Origin: Brasenia schreberi
Taxonomy: Eukaryota > Streptophyta > Magnoliopsida > Nymphaeales > Cabombaceae
Assembly (NCBI GenBank): GCA_036023115.1
Contig: JAYKKT010000046.1
Location: 7,660,501 to 7,724,500 of the forward strand
Reading direction: 5' to 3'
Length of the DNA stretch: 64,000 bases
The notes under the pieces are model-generated. The model had not been told where the DNA came from and ran no database searches. It worked only from the letters and a program-made list of their open reading frames with translations. How positions within the stretch are numbered: the first letter of the stretch is position 1; each line of letters starts with the position of its first letter. Position numbers and translations under genes: made by a program. Positions 49,666 to 61,200 of the stretch are shown here, piece by piece.

Positions 49666-51755
49666 TTGGACATTTTGTTTACTTGTATTGGATTTACAGG
49701 TTGTTGGTTTCGATTTAGTTGATGATGAAAGCAAGCCTGAGAGGCGTCCGACAAAGCACATGCCTACCCCAGCCGAATGGACTAATATTTTCAATCCTGC
49801 ATTTTCCTACTATGTGTATTATTGTTATGCAAATCTTTATACGCTCAATAAGGTGGTTTCTTCTCGCCCTATTCAAACTATCAATTGAATTCTCTATTTT
49901 ATTAAACCTTTTGCCTTCTATGTTAATTCTTTAGTGTTTAATTCTTGGATCTGAAAACAGTTAGCTTTGAACAACTTTTGCAGCTTCGAGAGTCAAAAGG
50001 CATGACAACAATCAAATTTCGGCCACATTCAGGAGAGGCAAGGTTATCTAACAGAAGCTTTTAAGACATGAAAATGTTTGCATTTTAGCATTAATGTGTT
50101 GGGCTCCTATTATTAACTGCAGGCAGGCGATATTGACCATCTGGCTGCTACATTCCTTACAGCACACAACATCGCTCATGGAATCATTCTCAGAAAATCT
50201 CCTGTCCTTCAGTACCTGTATTATCTTGCTCAGGTATTCATTGACATGCACGGATGAATAGAAAATGGTTATTGGTGCAGTAGATTGCTTCACCTAGTCG
50301 GATTTTGTTCTGAGAAGCTTCCTGAGACGATCTACAATATCCTTCTGCCTGAGACAAGTCTTGTGATTATTTTTATAATAAATATTAGACTTTTAGACCT
50401 AGAAGAGCCCTTCATCTGGTTTCTCTCTCAAAGCTTTGATCATAGTAAGATTCTGTTATTCATGAAGTATTAAAGAGTTTCCTTTTCCCCAAGTACATTC
50501 CACTTTCTTTTGGGTGAATTTGTTGCATGTATATATTTCCTACACTTGGGTTTCTTTCCCTTATGCATAATTCCTGTTATGGGTGATTTTTCTTCCCATA
50601 CTTCAATAATTGTGAATCTCCTTAATAAAGTGCTTCAATTCTCGAAAATTCATTTTTATGCTGCCTCTACAAAATGGATCTTTAGTTCCTTTTTTCCGGT
50701 GGTTGCTTAGGGTGCCCATGATCTATTTACTTGCTTCAGTTATGCGTGACATGTACTCATTACTTTCTTCTTTTGTTTTTATATGGTCAGATTGGCTTGG
50801 CAATGTCTCCTCTCAGCAACAACTCCTTGTTTCTTGATTATCATCGTAATCCTTTTCATAGTTTCTTCTTTCGTGGACTCAACGTCTCATTGTCAACAGA
50901 TGATCCGTTGCAAATCCACTTAACAAAAGAACCTTTGGTTGAGGAATACAGTATAGCTGCTTCGGTATGAGTTGCTGCCCTCCTCTAACCTGTGAAAATA
51001 ATACAAAGGAGTAAGTTTGCATTATATAACTCTTTTGCAGGTGTGGAAATTAAGTTCATGTGATTTGTGTGAGATTGCGCGGAACTCTGTCTACCAGTCA
51101 GGATTTTCACATGCTGTGAAGGTAATGAGAAGAATTTCAGCCTTTTGTACTTGGCAACCTGTTTAGTAAATTATTTCAACTTAACAGAAACTGTTCAGGA
51201 AGTGAGATAGATCATAGATTCTATTGGAGAGAAGCAAAGAATGGTCTTTCCAACTTTCAGTGGTCCACTTTTATTTGGTTTTCTGAACACTTCTAGTTGT
51301 AGAGATCCAGCTTACCGCCCTTCAGCTTTGTTTGTCAGCAATAGCAATGAAATTTTGCATTGATTCACATGTCTTATTATATGAATCACAATTTTTCTGG
51401 CTGGATCTTTCTCTGATTTCTCATGATAATGTTTGTTGTAAATATGCTTTTGTTCTTTTAGTACTTTGTTCAGGGACACAAGTACCAAGTCTTTTGTACC
51501 TCTTTTTTGCAGTCTCATTGGATTGGAAAGAAGTACTACAAACTGGGCCCAGAAGGGAATGATATTCACAAGACTAATGTCCCTCACATTCGAGTAGAAT
51601 TTCGTGACATGGTATGCCATTTATTTCTATTTGTGTTCTTTTGCTTGTCGAATCTGAGCACGAGTTCTATGGATGTTACCTCGCAGATCTGGAGAGAAGA
51701 AATGCAACTAGTTTATTTGAGGGAAGCCAAGCTGCCAACAGAAGTGGACAGATGA
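39496..51755 (+). CDS. AMPD: AMP deaminase (plant FAC1 type), complete, 19 exons, 857 aa
   Basis: Converts AMP to IMP + NH3 and controls the adenylate pool; the Arabidopsis gene FAC1 is needed for embryo development. Exons: 39496-39895, 44358-44518, 45202-45406, 45500-45678, 45768-45819, 45915-46042, 46280-46459, 46590-46657, 46748-46890, 47151-47212, 47696-47809, 48834-48974, 49700-49852, 49984-50037, 50123-50233, 50791-50964, 51041-51121, 51513-51611, 51687-51755. All phases close. Exon 1 encodes a membrane anchor (about residues 7-29: [21 protein letters not shown]) and a basic, disordered stretch. Exons 2-3 carry [20 protein letters not shown] and [14 protein letters not shown], regulatory Ser-rich blocks. 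The catalytic domain has the zinc motif [45 protein letters not shown] and [16 protein letters not shown]. The length is close to Arabidopsis FAC1 (839 aa). Oddities: a GC-AG intron after exon 14, and GIILRKSP where GINLRKSP is usual. Confidence 0.97.
39896..44357 (+). other. AMP deaminase intron 1 (4.46 kb)
   Basis: Donor GAAG/GTATGG, acceptor TTCAG/GTTC; splicing restores …[12 protein letters not shown]. The intron holds no recognised gene. Contents: (TG)/(CA)-rich patches at 41230-41370 and 43660-43690; a short direct repeat with atcaatgttataaa at 41545-41620; and an AT palindromic patch (gtatcataccatatcagtgtg) at about 43000. A repeat block at about 43740-44045 has a copy downstream of the gene. 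The small ORFs at 42309-42497 and 42849-43220 are unlike known proteins. Confidence 0.8.
49469..49661. repeat. 193-bp compound microsatellite (AT)n(AGAT)n(GA)n in AMPD intron 12
   Basis: About 36 AT units (49469-49540), then AGAT units (49541-49590), then about 36 GA units up to 49661. It ends only 38 bases before the acceptor of exon 13 at 49699. Confidence 0.95.
50350..50525. repeat. Repeat copy A inside AMPD intron 15
   Basis: The run containing gattatttttataataaata, ttcatctggttt, tcaaagctttgatc, tcatgaagtatta, agagtttcctt and caagtacattccac is present again, in the same order and strand, at 52890-53070. Confidence 0.8.
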
Positions 51756-52889
51756 GCACATCTGCCATTGTTTTCACTGGGTTATGCTCCTAATACATAG
51801 GCATGCTCAAATAGCCTTCTTATTTTACTATGGAAGGTCGAATTTTGGTTCTGACAATTCCTGTTGTGCCACTCAGTTTTGGAAGGAAGGATTCAAGTTA
51901 ATGCAGATTAAGTGGTTAGTGGAGGTGAAACTGTGGAGGGGTCGACATGATGGTTGGTTGAATGCTAGATATAAATATTGTTCTCTTGGGTGATAATCTC
52001 CACTGGCATCTATATGGCTGACATGAGGGCTGTAGATCAGGACTTGAGCACCTCATCTTCATATCTCATATGTAACTTATTGATTGTGGTATATGACAAT
52101 AAGCATTTGCATATTTGAAAAGTTTTTTTTGTTTCTGCCGAAAGATGTTCAGCCTCCAATTTTTTAGTGACTTTCATATGACTGATAATGCAGCATCCCT
52201 GTTTTAAGGTTGGTAAAGTTTTGATCGTAAATTCCTCCACATTTTTTGGACGGTCAGAATTGAATCTCGTTGGAGGACACATCATACATGCAAAACTAAA
52301 TTTTGCTGCATTCGGTTTCAACTGGTCCTTGTAAACTTATCTTTGAATTATGTGAAAGCCAGAAACAAAGCCAAACCCCTCCCACTCTAATTTGGACTGC
52401 TACATGGATTCTTAGTTACCATTTTAACCTTTTGCATCTTGCGTCATATTAGGGTTTCATGTTGAAAGAGCAAATTGTACTTCTCATTGTTTGAAAAGTT
52501 TTAGGCCTTTCCATGAATTATAGAATCCACGATTAATTCGAACATAACCCTCTCTCATCTGGCTTGGGGATAGCATTGAAGTTATGCATTCCAACATAAC
52601 CCTTTCTTATAGCACACGCAGTAGTTAGCGTTTGTGTTATTTCATGGTCTCTGTGAGATTCCTCCTTAAGCAAGCCTTAGATAGGGTAGTTCTGAACTTC
52701 TCCCTGTCGGCCCAATCCAGGACTTTTGAACGATTTTATAACTGACTATCAGAAGCTTGTTTGATATCTTTTAGGAGAAACAACATCAAAAGAAAAGCAC
52801 GAATGGCTCGAAATTCATGGACTCTTTGGGCCAAGCCTTGTTTCAATCAACCGAGTGCTTTGAGATAACAATAAGTGCAACGAGAGTGC

Positions 52890-53450
52890 AGTCTTATGAT
52901 TATTTTTATAATAAATAGTAGACTTTTAGAATTAGACCTACTAGTACAGCACTTCATCTGGTTTTTGTCTCAAAGCTTTGATCCCCGTGAGATTGTCATT
53001 CATGAAGTATTATAGAGTTTCCTTCTACCCCCAAGTACATTCCACCTTTTCGGTGAATTCATTGCAGACCTGGGACAGACCCTGCCCCTTTCCTCACCAA
53101 CTCTGCATTTTATGATATTTTCTTTTGATTATCTTCCTTAAACAACAATTATTACTGTTAATCATCAAGTCTATATTCATTAAACCTAGATGCTTAGTGC
53201 CCGGCATTCTTCTTCCTTTGTTTTTAGTCATGAAAGGAAATTTTTAATCAGCACAATTGGATGATTTGCATTAGAGTGGGATGAGAATGGCCTGGCTGAC
53301 TGAATCACCCAACTTTTTAGGATTTGTTGACGTCAAAAATGGAGGAGATGTGGTAAGCTCCCAAGGGGCTCGAAAGGGGACATCAGTTTCGGACTTCACA
53401 ACATGATTAAACGAAGCACCTTCTTAACTAATCCATGGCTATCTGCAGAT
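52890..53450. repeat. Mosaic copy of AMPD intron 15 and intron 1 sequence
   Basis: 52890-53070 repeats intron-15 sequence 50350-50525. 53115-53440 repeats intron-1 sequence 43748-44045, with shared blocks ttgattatcttc, tctatattcattaa, attcttcttcctt, tttttagtc, gactgaatca and ttttaaggatt/tttttaggatt. A shorter third copy of the second block starts near 43535. Confidence 0.75.
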
Positions 53451-53585
53451 CTGACGGCGATGAGCTCGAGAACCCAACCTAGCTGAAGAATAAGTTGCTG
53501 GGCTTATACCACCCCTACAAGCAACTATAAACAATAATAGATTGTTATTTCGTTACTAATAACCTGCAAGTTTTTTATATACAGG

Positions 53586-53691
53586 AGGAGGCCGCAGCTA
53601 AACACACACACACTCCATCACTCCCTGGGAGTTGAACTTCCCAGCAGCAATACAGGCGTCAATACGCCCTCCCAGTTGAGCTAACATTCTG
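53586..53691 (-). mobile_element. tRNA-derived SINE-like element
   Basis: Read on the minus strand: TTAGCTCAACTGGGAGGG (A-box-like) and GAAGTTCAACTCCCA (B-box-like), with a CA-rich end. Same family and orientation as 15901-15995; both share aggccg.agc.taa.acaca on the + strand. Confidence 0.6.
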
Positions 53692-55272
53692 GGTGCAATA
53701 ACCTGCAACTTTATTTTAACTTAGAAAATGAGAAACCAGAGACATTAAATTATGGTAATTTGGGTCGGTTCATAAAGATCCGATCCGCTGATGAACTGAT
53801 ACTGTGCGACATGGAAACTCCGTGATTATTTATAAGCCCCGACCTGATCGCAACGCACACTAAGAGAGGAGGCACTACGCTCGACGATTAGATTCTGATC
53901 TCTGCATGAAATTTTACAGTCTGTTGGCATAGCTTCCGAAGTTCCTTCTTATCTTGCATGGAGAAATAATCCCATCTCAAAAGAAGAAATGCTAGTCTTT
54001 GATGTGCAAAGATGCATTTGGACCAGAGGAGGAGGACTGACGGTGCATCTGAGGTAGATGATGATGAATAGCCTGCTCGATGTCTTCGACTTCTGTAAGA
54101 ATGTTACCGATGGAAAGTTCCCGTATATTAAAAGGTATCGCTTGTTCATACTTTGCATGCAACAATTATCTTGAGAATGTCGCGTTCGTGATCTCTTTTT
54201 TCTTCTCCATTCATAAATCCAACAACAATTCCTTTTCGAATTGTCACAAGGTATAGTGAGCGTTGCTTGCTTCAGACAGCACTTCTAATAGTAGATCCAA
54301 TTTGTCGTATATGCACATTGGAAATTTGTTTTCCAATTTAATCAAGATCTCTTAATCACTAACGTGTTTTAGAAAGACTGAGTAGAGTTTCTTAGATGAA
54401 GCTACTAATTTCTTTTAAAAGACAATCTTGATTAAGGTTCATGTTCGCAGAAATTTTGAAGTAAATCTGGATTTCCTTTCTGCATGCAGGGGAAAACACT
54501 ACCATTTCACGTTGAGAAGATGCAAATCGTTGGAAGTGTATGATTAATTTTTATGAATCATGCGACTTTGAAGATTCTCTGGTGCCATGAAGGCTATAGT
54601 GATTTTGACCATCACAAGCTTATTTTATATACACAGTGATGCGCGTAACAAGACTTCCATTCATACTATGATTAGGTTCGAGATTGAAAAGTAGAAGTTA
54701 CCAAATGCACGATATATTCTTAGTTGCACCTAAGCTTTGTCCCGAGTCACTGTTGAACCAGTTTAATCAGTAAGCCTGTTTTCGTGCTTTGAAAATGTCT
54801 TGTTTAATATTAGATTGCATTCACTAGTGATCTCTTTCGGTGTCCGCAACCCCTTAGAGAAAGAAGGCGGCTGAGCAGGCCCGCCCTAGCAAAGGGAATG
54901 ATGTGATGCTGATTGCCCCTTCAAAGATGCATATCTATATGTCTGTTAAATTTGGATTCAAAACAGTGGCAAACGTTTTACCACAAACCTTCCATTCAGG
55001 AATTGGTGCTGATCAGCTTCCAGCTGCAAAATCAACCTCGCGAAGCCATGCCCTGTGACATTCTTGGGGCCAATCTCAGTCAGATCATGTGAATTAACAG
55101 ACTGTTACATGGCACTGGAGAATAATGTTAAAATTACAAATAACTATCATTTTAAAAAATGCAGAATCTTAACAACAAACGTGAACATCAGCAGCATTAC
55201 ATGTGAATATATATACAACCAGAAGAACAAAGACCTTCCTGATTAATTTTGATGAAGACAATGATTTTAGGA

Positions 55273-58200
55273 TCACCTTCCTCGAGGTTGATAGGAGCTC
55301 CTTCCACCAACACCAGAGAGTTGCTTCAAGTTGGTGAGAGAGTCTTGAGCAAGCCTCTTCGTCTCAGCATTTCCATACTTGAATGCATCGATCAAGGCCT
55401 TCACTAAGCCTTGGTCAGTGGAGTATGCTTGTGCTAAAAAATCGACTCTCAAGATTTTCTCTACCATCCAGATGACCCTTTCTTGGAGGACACTTGGTCT
55501 GAGAGACGGGAATAGGGTCATGAATGCCTGCACCATGCCCAGCTCGTCGAGCTCAGTCACAGTTTCTTTTAGATTGTATGGATCAGCTAAAAGTGTTGAC
55601 AGTGCCTCTGCCGATGCCCTCTGAACACGAGTACTCTCATCATTCAAGAGCTCAACGAGCGGCTTGATTGCATTACCTCTTAGCAGACAGAAGTTGCTAT
55701 CCTCATCACATTCAGCATTGTGCACAGGGCAAAGTGCAGGTCCTGGAGGTGGCTTACAACATACCAAAATGAAGGGAAGTGTGAATTCTTTCGGCTGTCG
55801 AGATTCTGCAACTCCGACAGTAAGCAATGCCCTTCCTGTGGCCTCCGACAGGTAGCGCAATCCATGAGCAGCTCGTTGCTTGATTCTTGAATGTGGAGAT
55901 GAGCAAAGTAATTCCTTGAAGACAATGATGAGACGGTTTTCCTTAACAGCACCGAGTATTTCTGAATCAGAACTTCTGGTGAAGTGAGCTAAGAGACCAA
56001 GAAGGCCTTCCACCAGGCTTGTCGAAGCCCTGAAACTCCTTCCCACAGACATCGTACGCTGCTCTCTTAGCTTCACGACGATCCATCTTATCATACCAGC
56101 TCCAAGGAATCTTTTCACCTCCTCATCTGAGAGTTTAAGATTTGCGAGGATACATGCAGCCAGGGCTCTCTCATCGTCTATAATGTCTTCAGCAAGTAAC
56201 TTATCATTGAGAAAGGTCAGTCTGTTGGTATTTCTGAGTTCATTTAACAGAGCCGGCTCCACCCTTTCAGATAGAACATTTGCAAGCCTGAAAGCATATA
56301 TCCTATGTTCAACTTCAGGATGTGCAAGGAACGGTACAATGATCACAATCCCATTTCCACTGCTTATATGTGTGGCCACAACTTCTGCAATCAAGCAGCG
56401 AACAACGGTCAGCAGATGAGATGACACCGACATATCTATGGCCAAAGCACATTGAAGAGCAACATCCTACCGAGGTTCATTTTTCAACTGCTCTCCCTCT
56501 CTCTACAATATATATATATATATATATATAAATATATAAAAAAATATATATATAAATATATGTGTTTGTGTGTGTGTATGTGCGCACATATCTATATATG
56601 TCTGTTTGTATGCCTGTATATGTGCATGCTTGTTTGTGCACGTCAGTCCACAATAATACATGAATGAAAGTGCAAGGATGATCAAGGCGATCAAAGTCAC
56701 GGTAGAAAAATATGTAGTTATTGTGTATTAATCTTTACAAACAGCAAAGTGAGTAATCAGAGGAATGGAGAAAATTGATTTGGACCTTTACTAAGTGACA
56801 TCCATTGTAAAAAATAATGTACAAAACGTAAGACTAATAAAATCACCGGTTTGGGAACTTAATCAAATTTTGATCATTAAGCTTGAAATATTAAAGAAGA
56901 TACGGGAGCCGTATTGAAGTAACACAAATATCCCTCCTAACATCAATCAACTGAAAGATAAAACTAAAGATTTTACCTGCAGCTCGTGGTGAGGAAGCAA
57001 TTCCAGAAAGAATACGGAGAAAAGACAATTGATACTTCGGCCCAGAATGAGCTAGCAGTTGTAAAAGTTTGTGTATGACATGCTCCGATTGCATGAAGTT
57101 CCCTTCCCAATCTGCAGCCGGTAGTTCCCACTGCCCAGGTTTTGAAACAATGTTCCCTAGGATTGATGCCGCCAATTCTTTCATGTCCATGGCAGCAGAG
57201 TTGTCTTCTAAATGTTCCTTGAAAATAATATTTGTTAGAGCTGATAAGATGCCTGAGTCAACGAGGATGACAGCATTATCATCTAAAGTCGACAGATTGT
57301 TCAAAGCTTGCAAGCTGGCGACACTGGCCTCCTGTTTGGATGAAAGCATTTTCACCAACTCTTTTGCACCATGCCTTGCTATATGCTCTTTTCCATTGTT
57401 TGCAAGTGCCATCTTTCCCACCATGGCTGCCATCTCTAACTTTACATCAATGCTACCTGATTATGGGAACATTATGATCAGATCAAACTGCGTCTGATAC
57501 CACAAAACATATAAATGAACAGAAAGAAAGAAAGAAAGAAAAGAATATTACTTTCATGCTCATATATCATAGTCACTAATTTAAGAACCATTCGGCGTCT
57601 ATTCTCTCATTTGTGTTCATAAATTCTTTACCTCCTAATTACATTAACGCTTATTTCAAAAACAATAAGATAACACGTTTCCTTCAATCTATTCTTTCGT
57701 CTTCACAGATGACACGAGATATCAATACCTCATGACGTTATAAATAGCTGATTTCTGAGACTTGAGCGACTACTTCAGGAGTACATTGAATTGGATTGTA
57801 CCTGGGATCACCATAACCACACAATCTTGTAATAATAAGATTATCTACGTTAGGTTCAGAAGCACTTTAAATAATCCATTTAAATATTTAATGTGGAACC
57901 CTTTATGCATAAGCACTGTTGGCGAAGAAGCAACGGGCACTCGCATACCCATCTTACAGACATCGTCTGAGTCCAACATTCTTTGTGCTACAAGAACTAA
58001 AGAGTTTTATCATACACCAGCGGTAGAGATCGGTGCTTGTGGTAATCACTTTATACAACAGAACAAGCATATAAAATTGTTGAAGAATATGCTTTTAGGG
58101 TTGGTTGTAGTAAATTTGATGTTTTAGGTATTATTGTAATTGCCCATTGTACTAAGGGTATTTTGGTCTTTTCTATTTTACAACCGGCTGAAAGTTTGTA

Positions 58201-61200
58201 TTAAGGTTAAGAGGTTGTGATTAAGAAAGAGAGAAAGAGAGGGAGGGCGGCTTCCATTGAAGGTCTTTCCCCTCCTTCGATCTCCCATGTTTTTTTCCTC
58301 CTCGATGTAATGTTTAATCTTCTCCTACGCGACTTCCAAATTTTCAACATGGTATCTGAGCCATTGATCGATGGGAACGACTAGGCGAAAAAAATTTGGC
58401 AAATTGTCTTCAAGGTCGGCAGAACTGAAGAAAGCATTGCCTTCTTGCATTACTTCTGCTGCATTTATCTGCACGAAAGACGATGGAGTTCGTTAGCAAG
58501 ATGCCTTCTCTCTTCTGGTCTTCGTTCCAAACTCGTGCTTCCTCTATCGTCTGTTATCAGAAGTAGGATGGAGTTAGTATGACACCGTCAAGGAGCCAGA
58601 GGTGCCAGCAGGAAGCGCGCGAGAGAGGACGAAGAAGAAGATGGCTGGAAAGAGAAGGAAAGAGCAACAACATGGTGCAACTTCAAAACCACCCTTCTCC
58701 TCTAAGAGGCGTCCTTATCGTTCCAAGCATGACTCCCGCCGTCACGAGGATGAAGAGGACGATGAAGAACACGAGTATTTGGAACCGAAGCTGAGCACGA
58801 GGATCCTGAAAGAGGCTGTGAGCCAATAGAAGGAAGTCCTCGCTGAAGAAGAAGCTTAGAAATTGGGCTCTGGGTACGCTCATGATGTGTTCTCGGGTGC
58901 TGCTGCGGCGATTAGTGTTCCTGTAGATTTTGATAGACAACCGTTCTGATTTGTTTTCGGATACCCAAAGTCAGTATCATGAATACCATGAGATCGATGA
59001 GGATGAAAAGATTTTGGTGTCGTTCATGTCGAAGGATGCTGGTCCACAATGCACTTTAGCTGATATAATCATCGAAAGAATCAAGGAAAAGGATGCCCAA
59101 ATTGCGTCCGAAGCTCGGCCCAAATCGTGGTGGCTGCTGCACGATGGCGTGTGCCCGACGCTTCAGCGGTCCACAGAGTTGATTGAAATTATGCAACGTG
59201 GATCACAATATAAGGGGATGATGAAGTTTTGCCGCCAACTTGGGTTATCTAATAGAATGCCAGGGGTCATCGAGCGACTTAGCGCAAAACGTGATTATTT
59301 GCCAGCTGTGGAGATCGCTCATTGTTTGATGGCATGATGGAGCGTGATGTGGTATCTTCATATGGTATGTGGGATCAGATGTCAAGAGTGACAAAGTTGA
59401 TGGTGGCAAGGGATGTGAAGAAACGACTTGGTTATAGCTGGGTAGAATTTGGAAAAGAAGGTCGAAGAGGTGGCTTTGGACAAAACTGCTGAGTGGGGTC
59501 GCGTATGCGCAAAAGGTGGTGCATTCAGATAGAGAGATGTCTTCACAGGATATTAACTGTTTGATGGAATGTTCAAGAGAGAGGTTTACCTGTACGACAA
59601 GTGTTTGCTGAAATGCTCAAGAATAGATTATTAACATGCACATTACGTGTTTGATTCAATGCCTAAGAGAGATATTTACTAGCGCATGAAGTGTTCGATG
59701 AAATGTTAGAGAGGTAGTCGTGTGTGGGCATCGAAGTAGAGTTGTGGGCAGATTGAATGAAATTTCTCCAATCTATAGATTCTTGTAAAGATTGTAGTGA
59801 TAGAACTGCTAAAATGTGTTTTGTAGCTAAAGCAGCTGCTAAAGATGACCGATCATAAAGGCTGAGTTCAAGATGTTGCAGCCAAAGAAGTTGCTGAAGA
59901 TTGGTGCAACCATGAAGCTGTTGAAGAACAACCATGAAGGTTGATGAAGAATGTTGCAATAAAGAAGGCTGCTGAAAAGCGGACAACAAAGAAGGCTGGA
60001 AAAATCGAAAAAAAACAGTTTTTTCGGAAGTTAGGAGTTCGAAGTATCTCACTTCCAACTTGAGGGGGAGGGGTGTTGAAGAATACACTTTTAGGGTCAG
60101 TTGTAGTAAATTTGATGTTTTAGGTATTATTGTAATTGCCTGTTGTACTAAGGGCATTTTGGTCTTTTTCTTTTTTACACCCGATTATGATTAAGAAAGA
60201 GAGAAAAAGGGGGTGCGGCCTCCATTGGAGGTCTGCCCCCTCCTTCGATCTTCCATGTTTCTTTCTCCTTTGATGTGATGTTTAATGTTCCGCTGCGCGA
60301 CTCCCAAATTACAACAAAAATAAAAAGAAGCTGCGAACCTGGACTTGACCAAAACCAAGAAAATGATCAAATCAAACCAACTTCTTGGGAAATTTCACTA
60401 ATGCAACCCATAAATAGCCTCCAGTGTGGAAAATAAACCAAGTTCTTCATTAAATTAGCTGCAAGAAGTGATTGTGTACCTTCAGAAAGACGGCTCATTA
60501 AAGGTTGGAAGCGTCCAGCAGCTGCCAAATGTTGAACATTGGTCTCTACTTTTTCAATATTCTTTAGGGTTGCTTCAGCAAGATTAGCTAAAGATGGGTT
60601 GGCGGCATCACCAGCAATGCTTGTAAGAAGCACAAGAGCCCCTTTCTCCAAAGCCAACTTTGTACAGTAGCTTTCATCACCAGAAAATTCAAGGAGTAAC
60701 TTCAACGCATATTCTCCCTCCTTTTCCAAATTCCCCATAAGACTGTGTATCGTTAATCTAGTCACACCTTCTTCAATCATGATACGCTACAAAAGAAAGG
60801 AACTTTTGTTAAGGAATTCATCCGGAGTAAAACAAATTCATTCTAGTACTGCACGTTCCTTTCGAATACTAATTCTAATTCGAGTTGAACATGATTTTCG
60901 ACATCCATCCACCCTTATAATCAGTAAATATTTCTACCATCAATAAATGTTTTTTTTTTTGTCAGATGGCTCAATCAAGAGGTTGTTTTTCGTTCCTTTT
61001 TCATGATGGGTTTTGGCAGACCCCAACCTGTATACACTTTAATTGCATGGTGTATTCACACAGAAGGCTACCCATTCAGGTGGTTTATCCGTCCAGTAGA
61101 ACTGTTGTTTTTCATTCTTTCCAATGACTCGGTCAATATTTAGCTTGTTGGTTCGATGGGAACCCCGCTCGTTACTCCAGAAACCAAGAAATGATAAGGA

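Larger units (their letters stand above)
51756..55272. other. Intergenic between AMP deaminase and U-box genes (convergent)
   Basis: 3'UTRs of both genes must end here. There is no coding signal. 52370-52600 holds weak, inverted pieces of the RTE-tailed SINE (gctacatggattctta, gaattatagaatccacg). 52890-53450 carries mosaic copies of AMPD intron sequence. 53586-53691 is a SINE. The remainder shows nothing I can name. Confidence 0.5.
58078..60316 (+). mobile_element. Non-autonomous Copia-like LTR retrotransposon carrying captured host gene pieces
   Basis: 5' LTR 58078-58349 and 3' LTR 60074-60316 both start TGTTGAAGAA and end CAACA. They align along their length with roughly one difference in ten and one gap of about 25 bases in the 3' copy. 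The 5-bp target duplication aaaat flanks the element exactly (58073-58077 and 60317-60321). The primer-binding site tggtatctgagcc (58350-58362) differs by one base from the usual iMet-tRNA site. The polypurine tract gagggggagggg lies at 60062-60073. The 1.7 kb interior has no gag, protease, integrase or RT signature. It holds bystin-like (58641-59121) and PPR-like (59301-59705) sequence. It sits antisense in intron 3 of the U-box gene. It needs enzymes supplied by another element to move. Confidence 0.92.

Noticed and set aside
56385..56445. MAIDMSVSSHLL… as the start of a separate ARM protein
   Set aside because: The acceptor at 56385 joins in phase to exon 4 and gives the conserved SSPRAAEVVATH; the upstream codons are intron.
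57762..58127. 121-codon ORF in intron 3 of the U-box gene
   Set aside because: It runs from unique intron across the LTR boundary at 58078, so it is a chance frame.
59663..60157. 164-codon minus-strand ORF crossing the 3' LTR
   Set aside because: It is the complement of a degenerate LLK/AAE-type internal repeat and LTR sequence; not a known retroelement protein.
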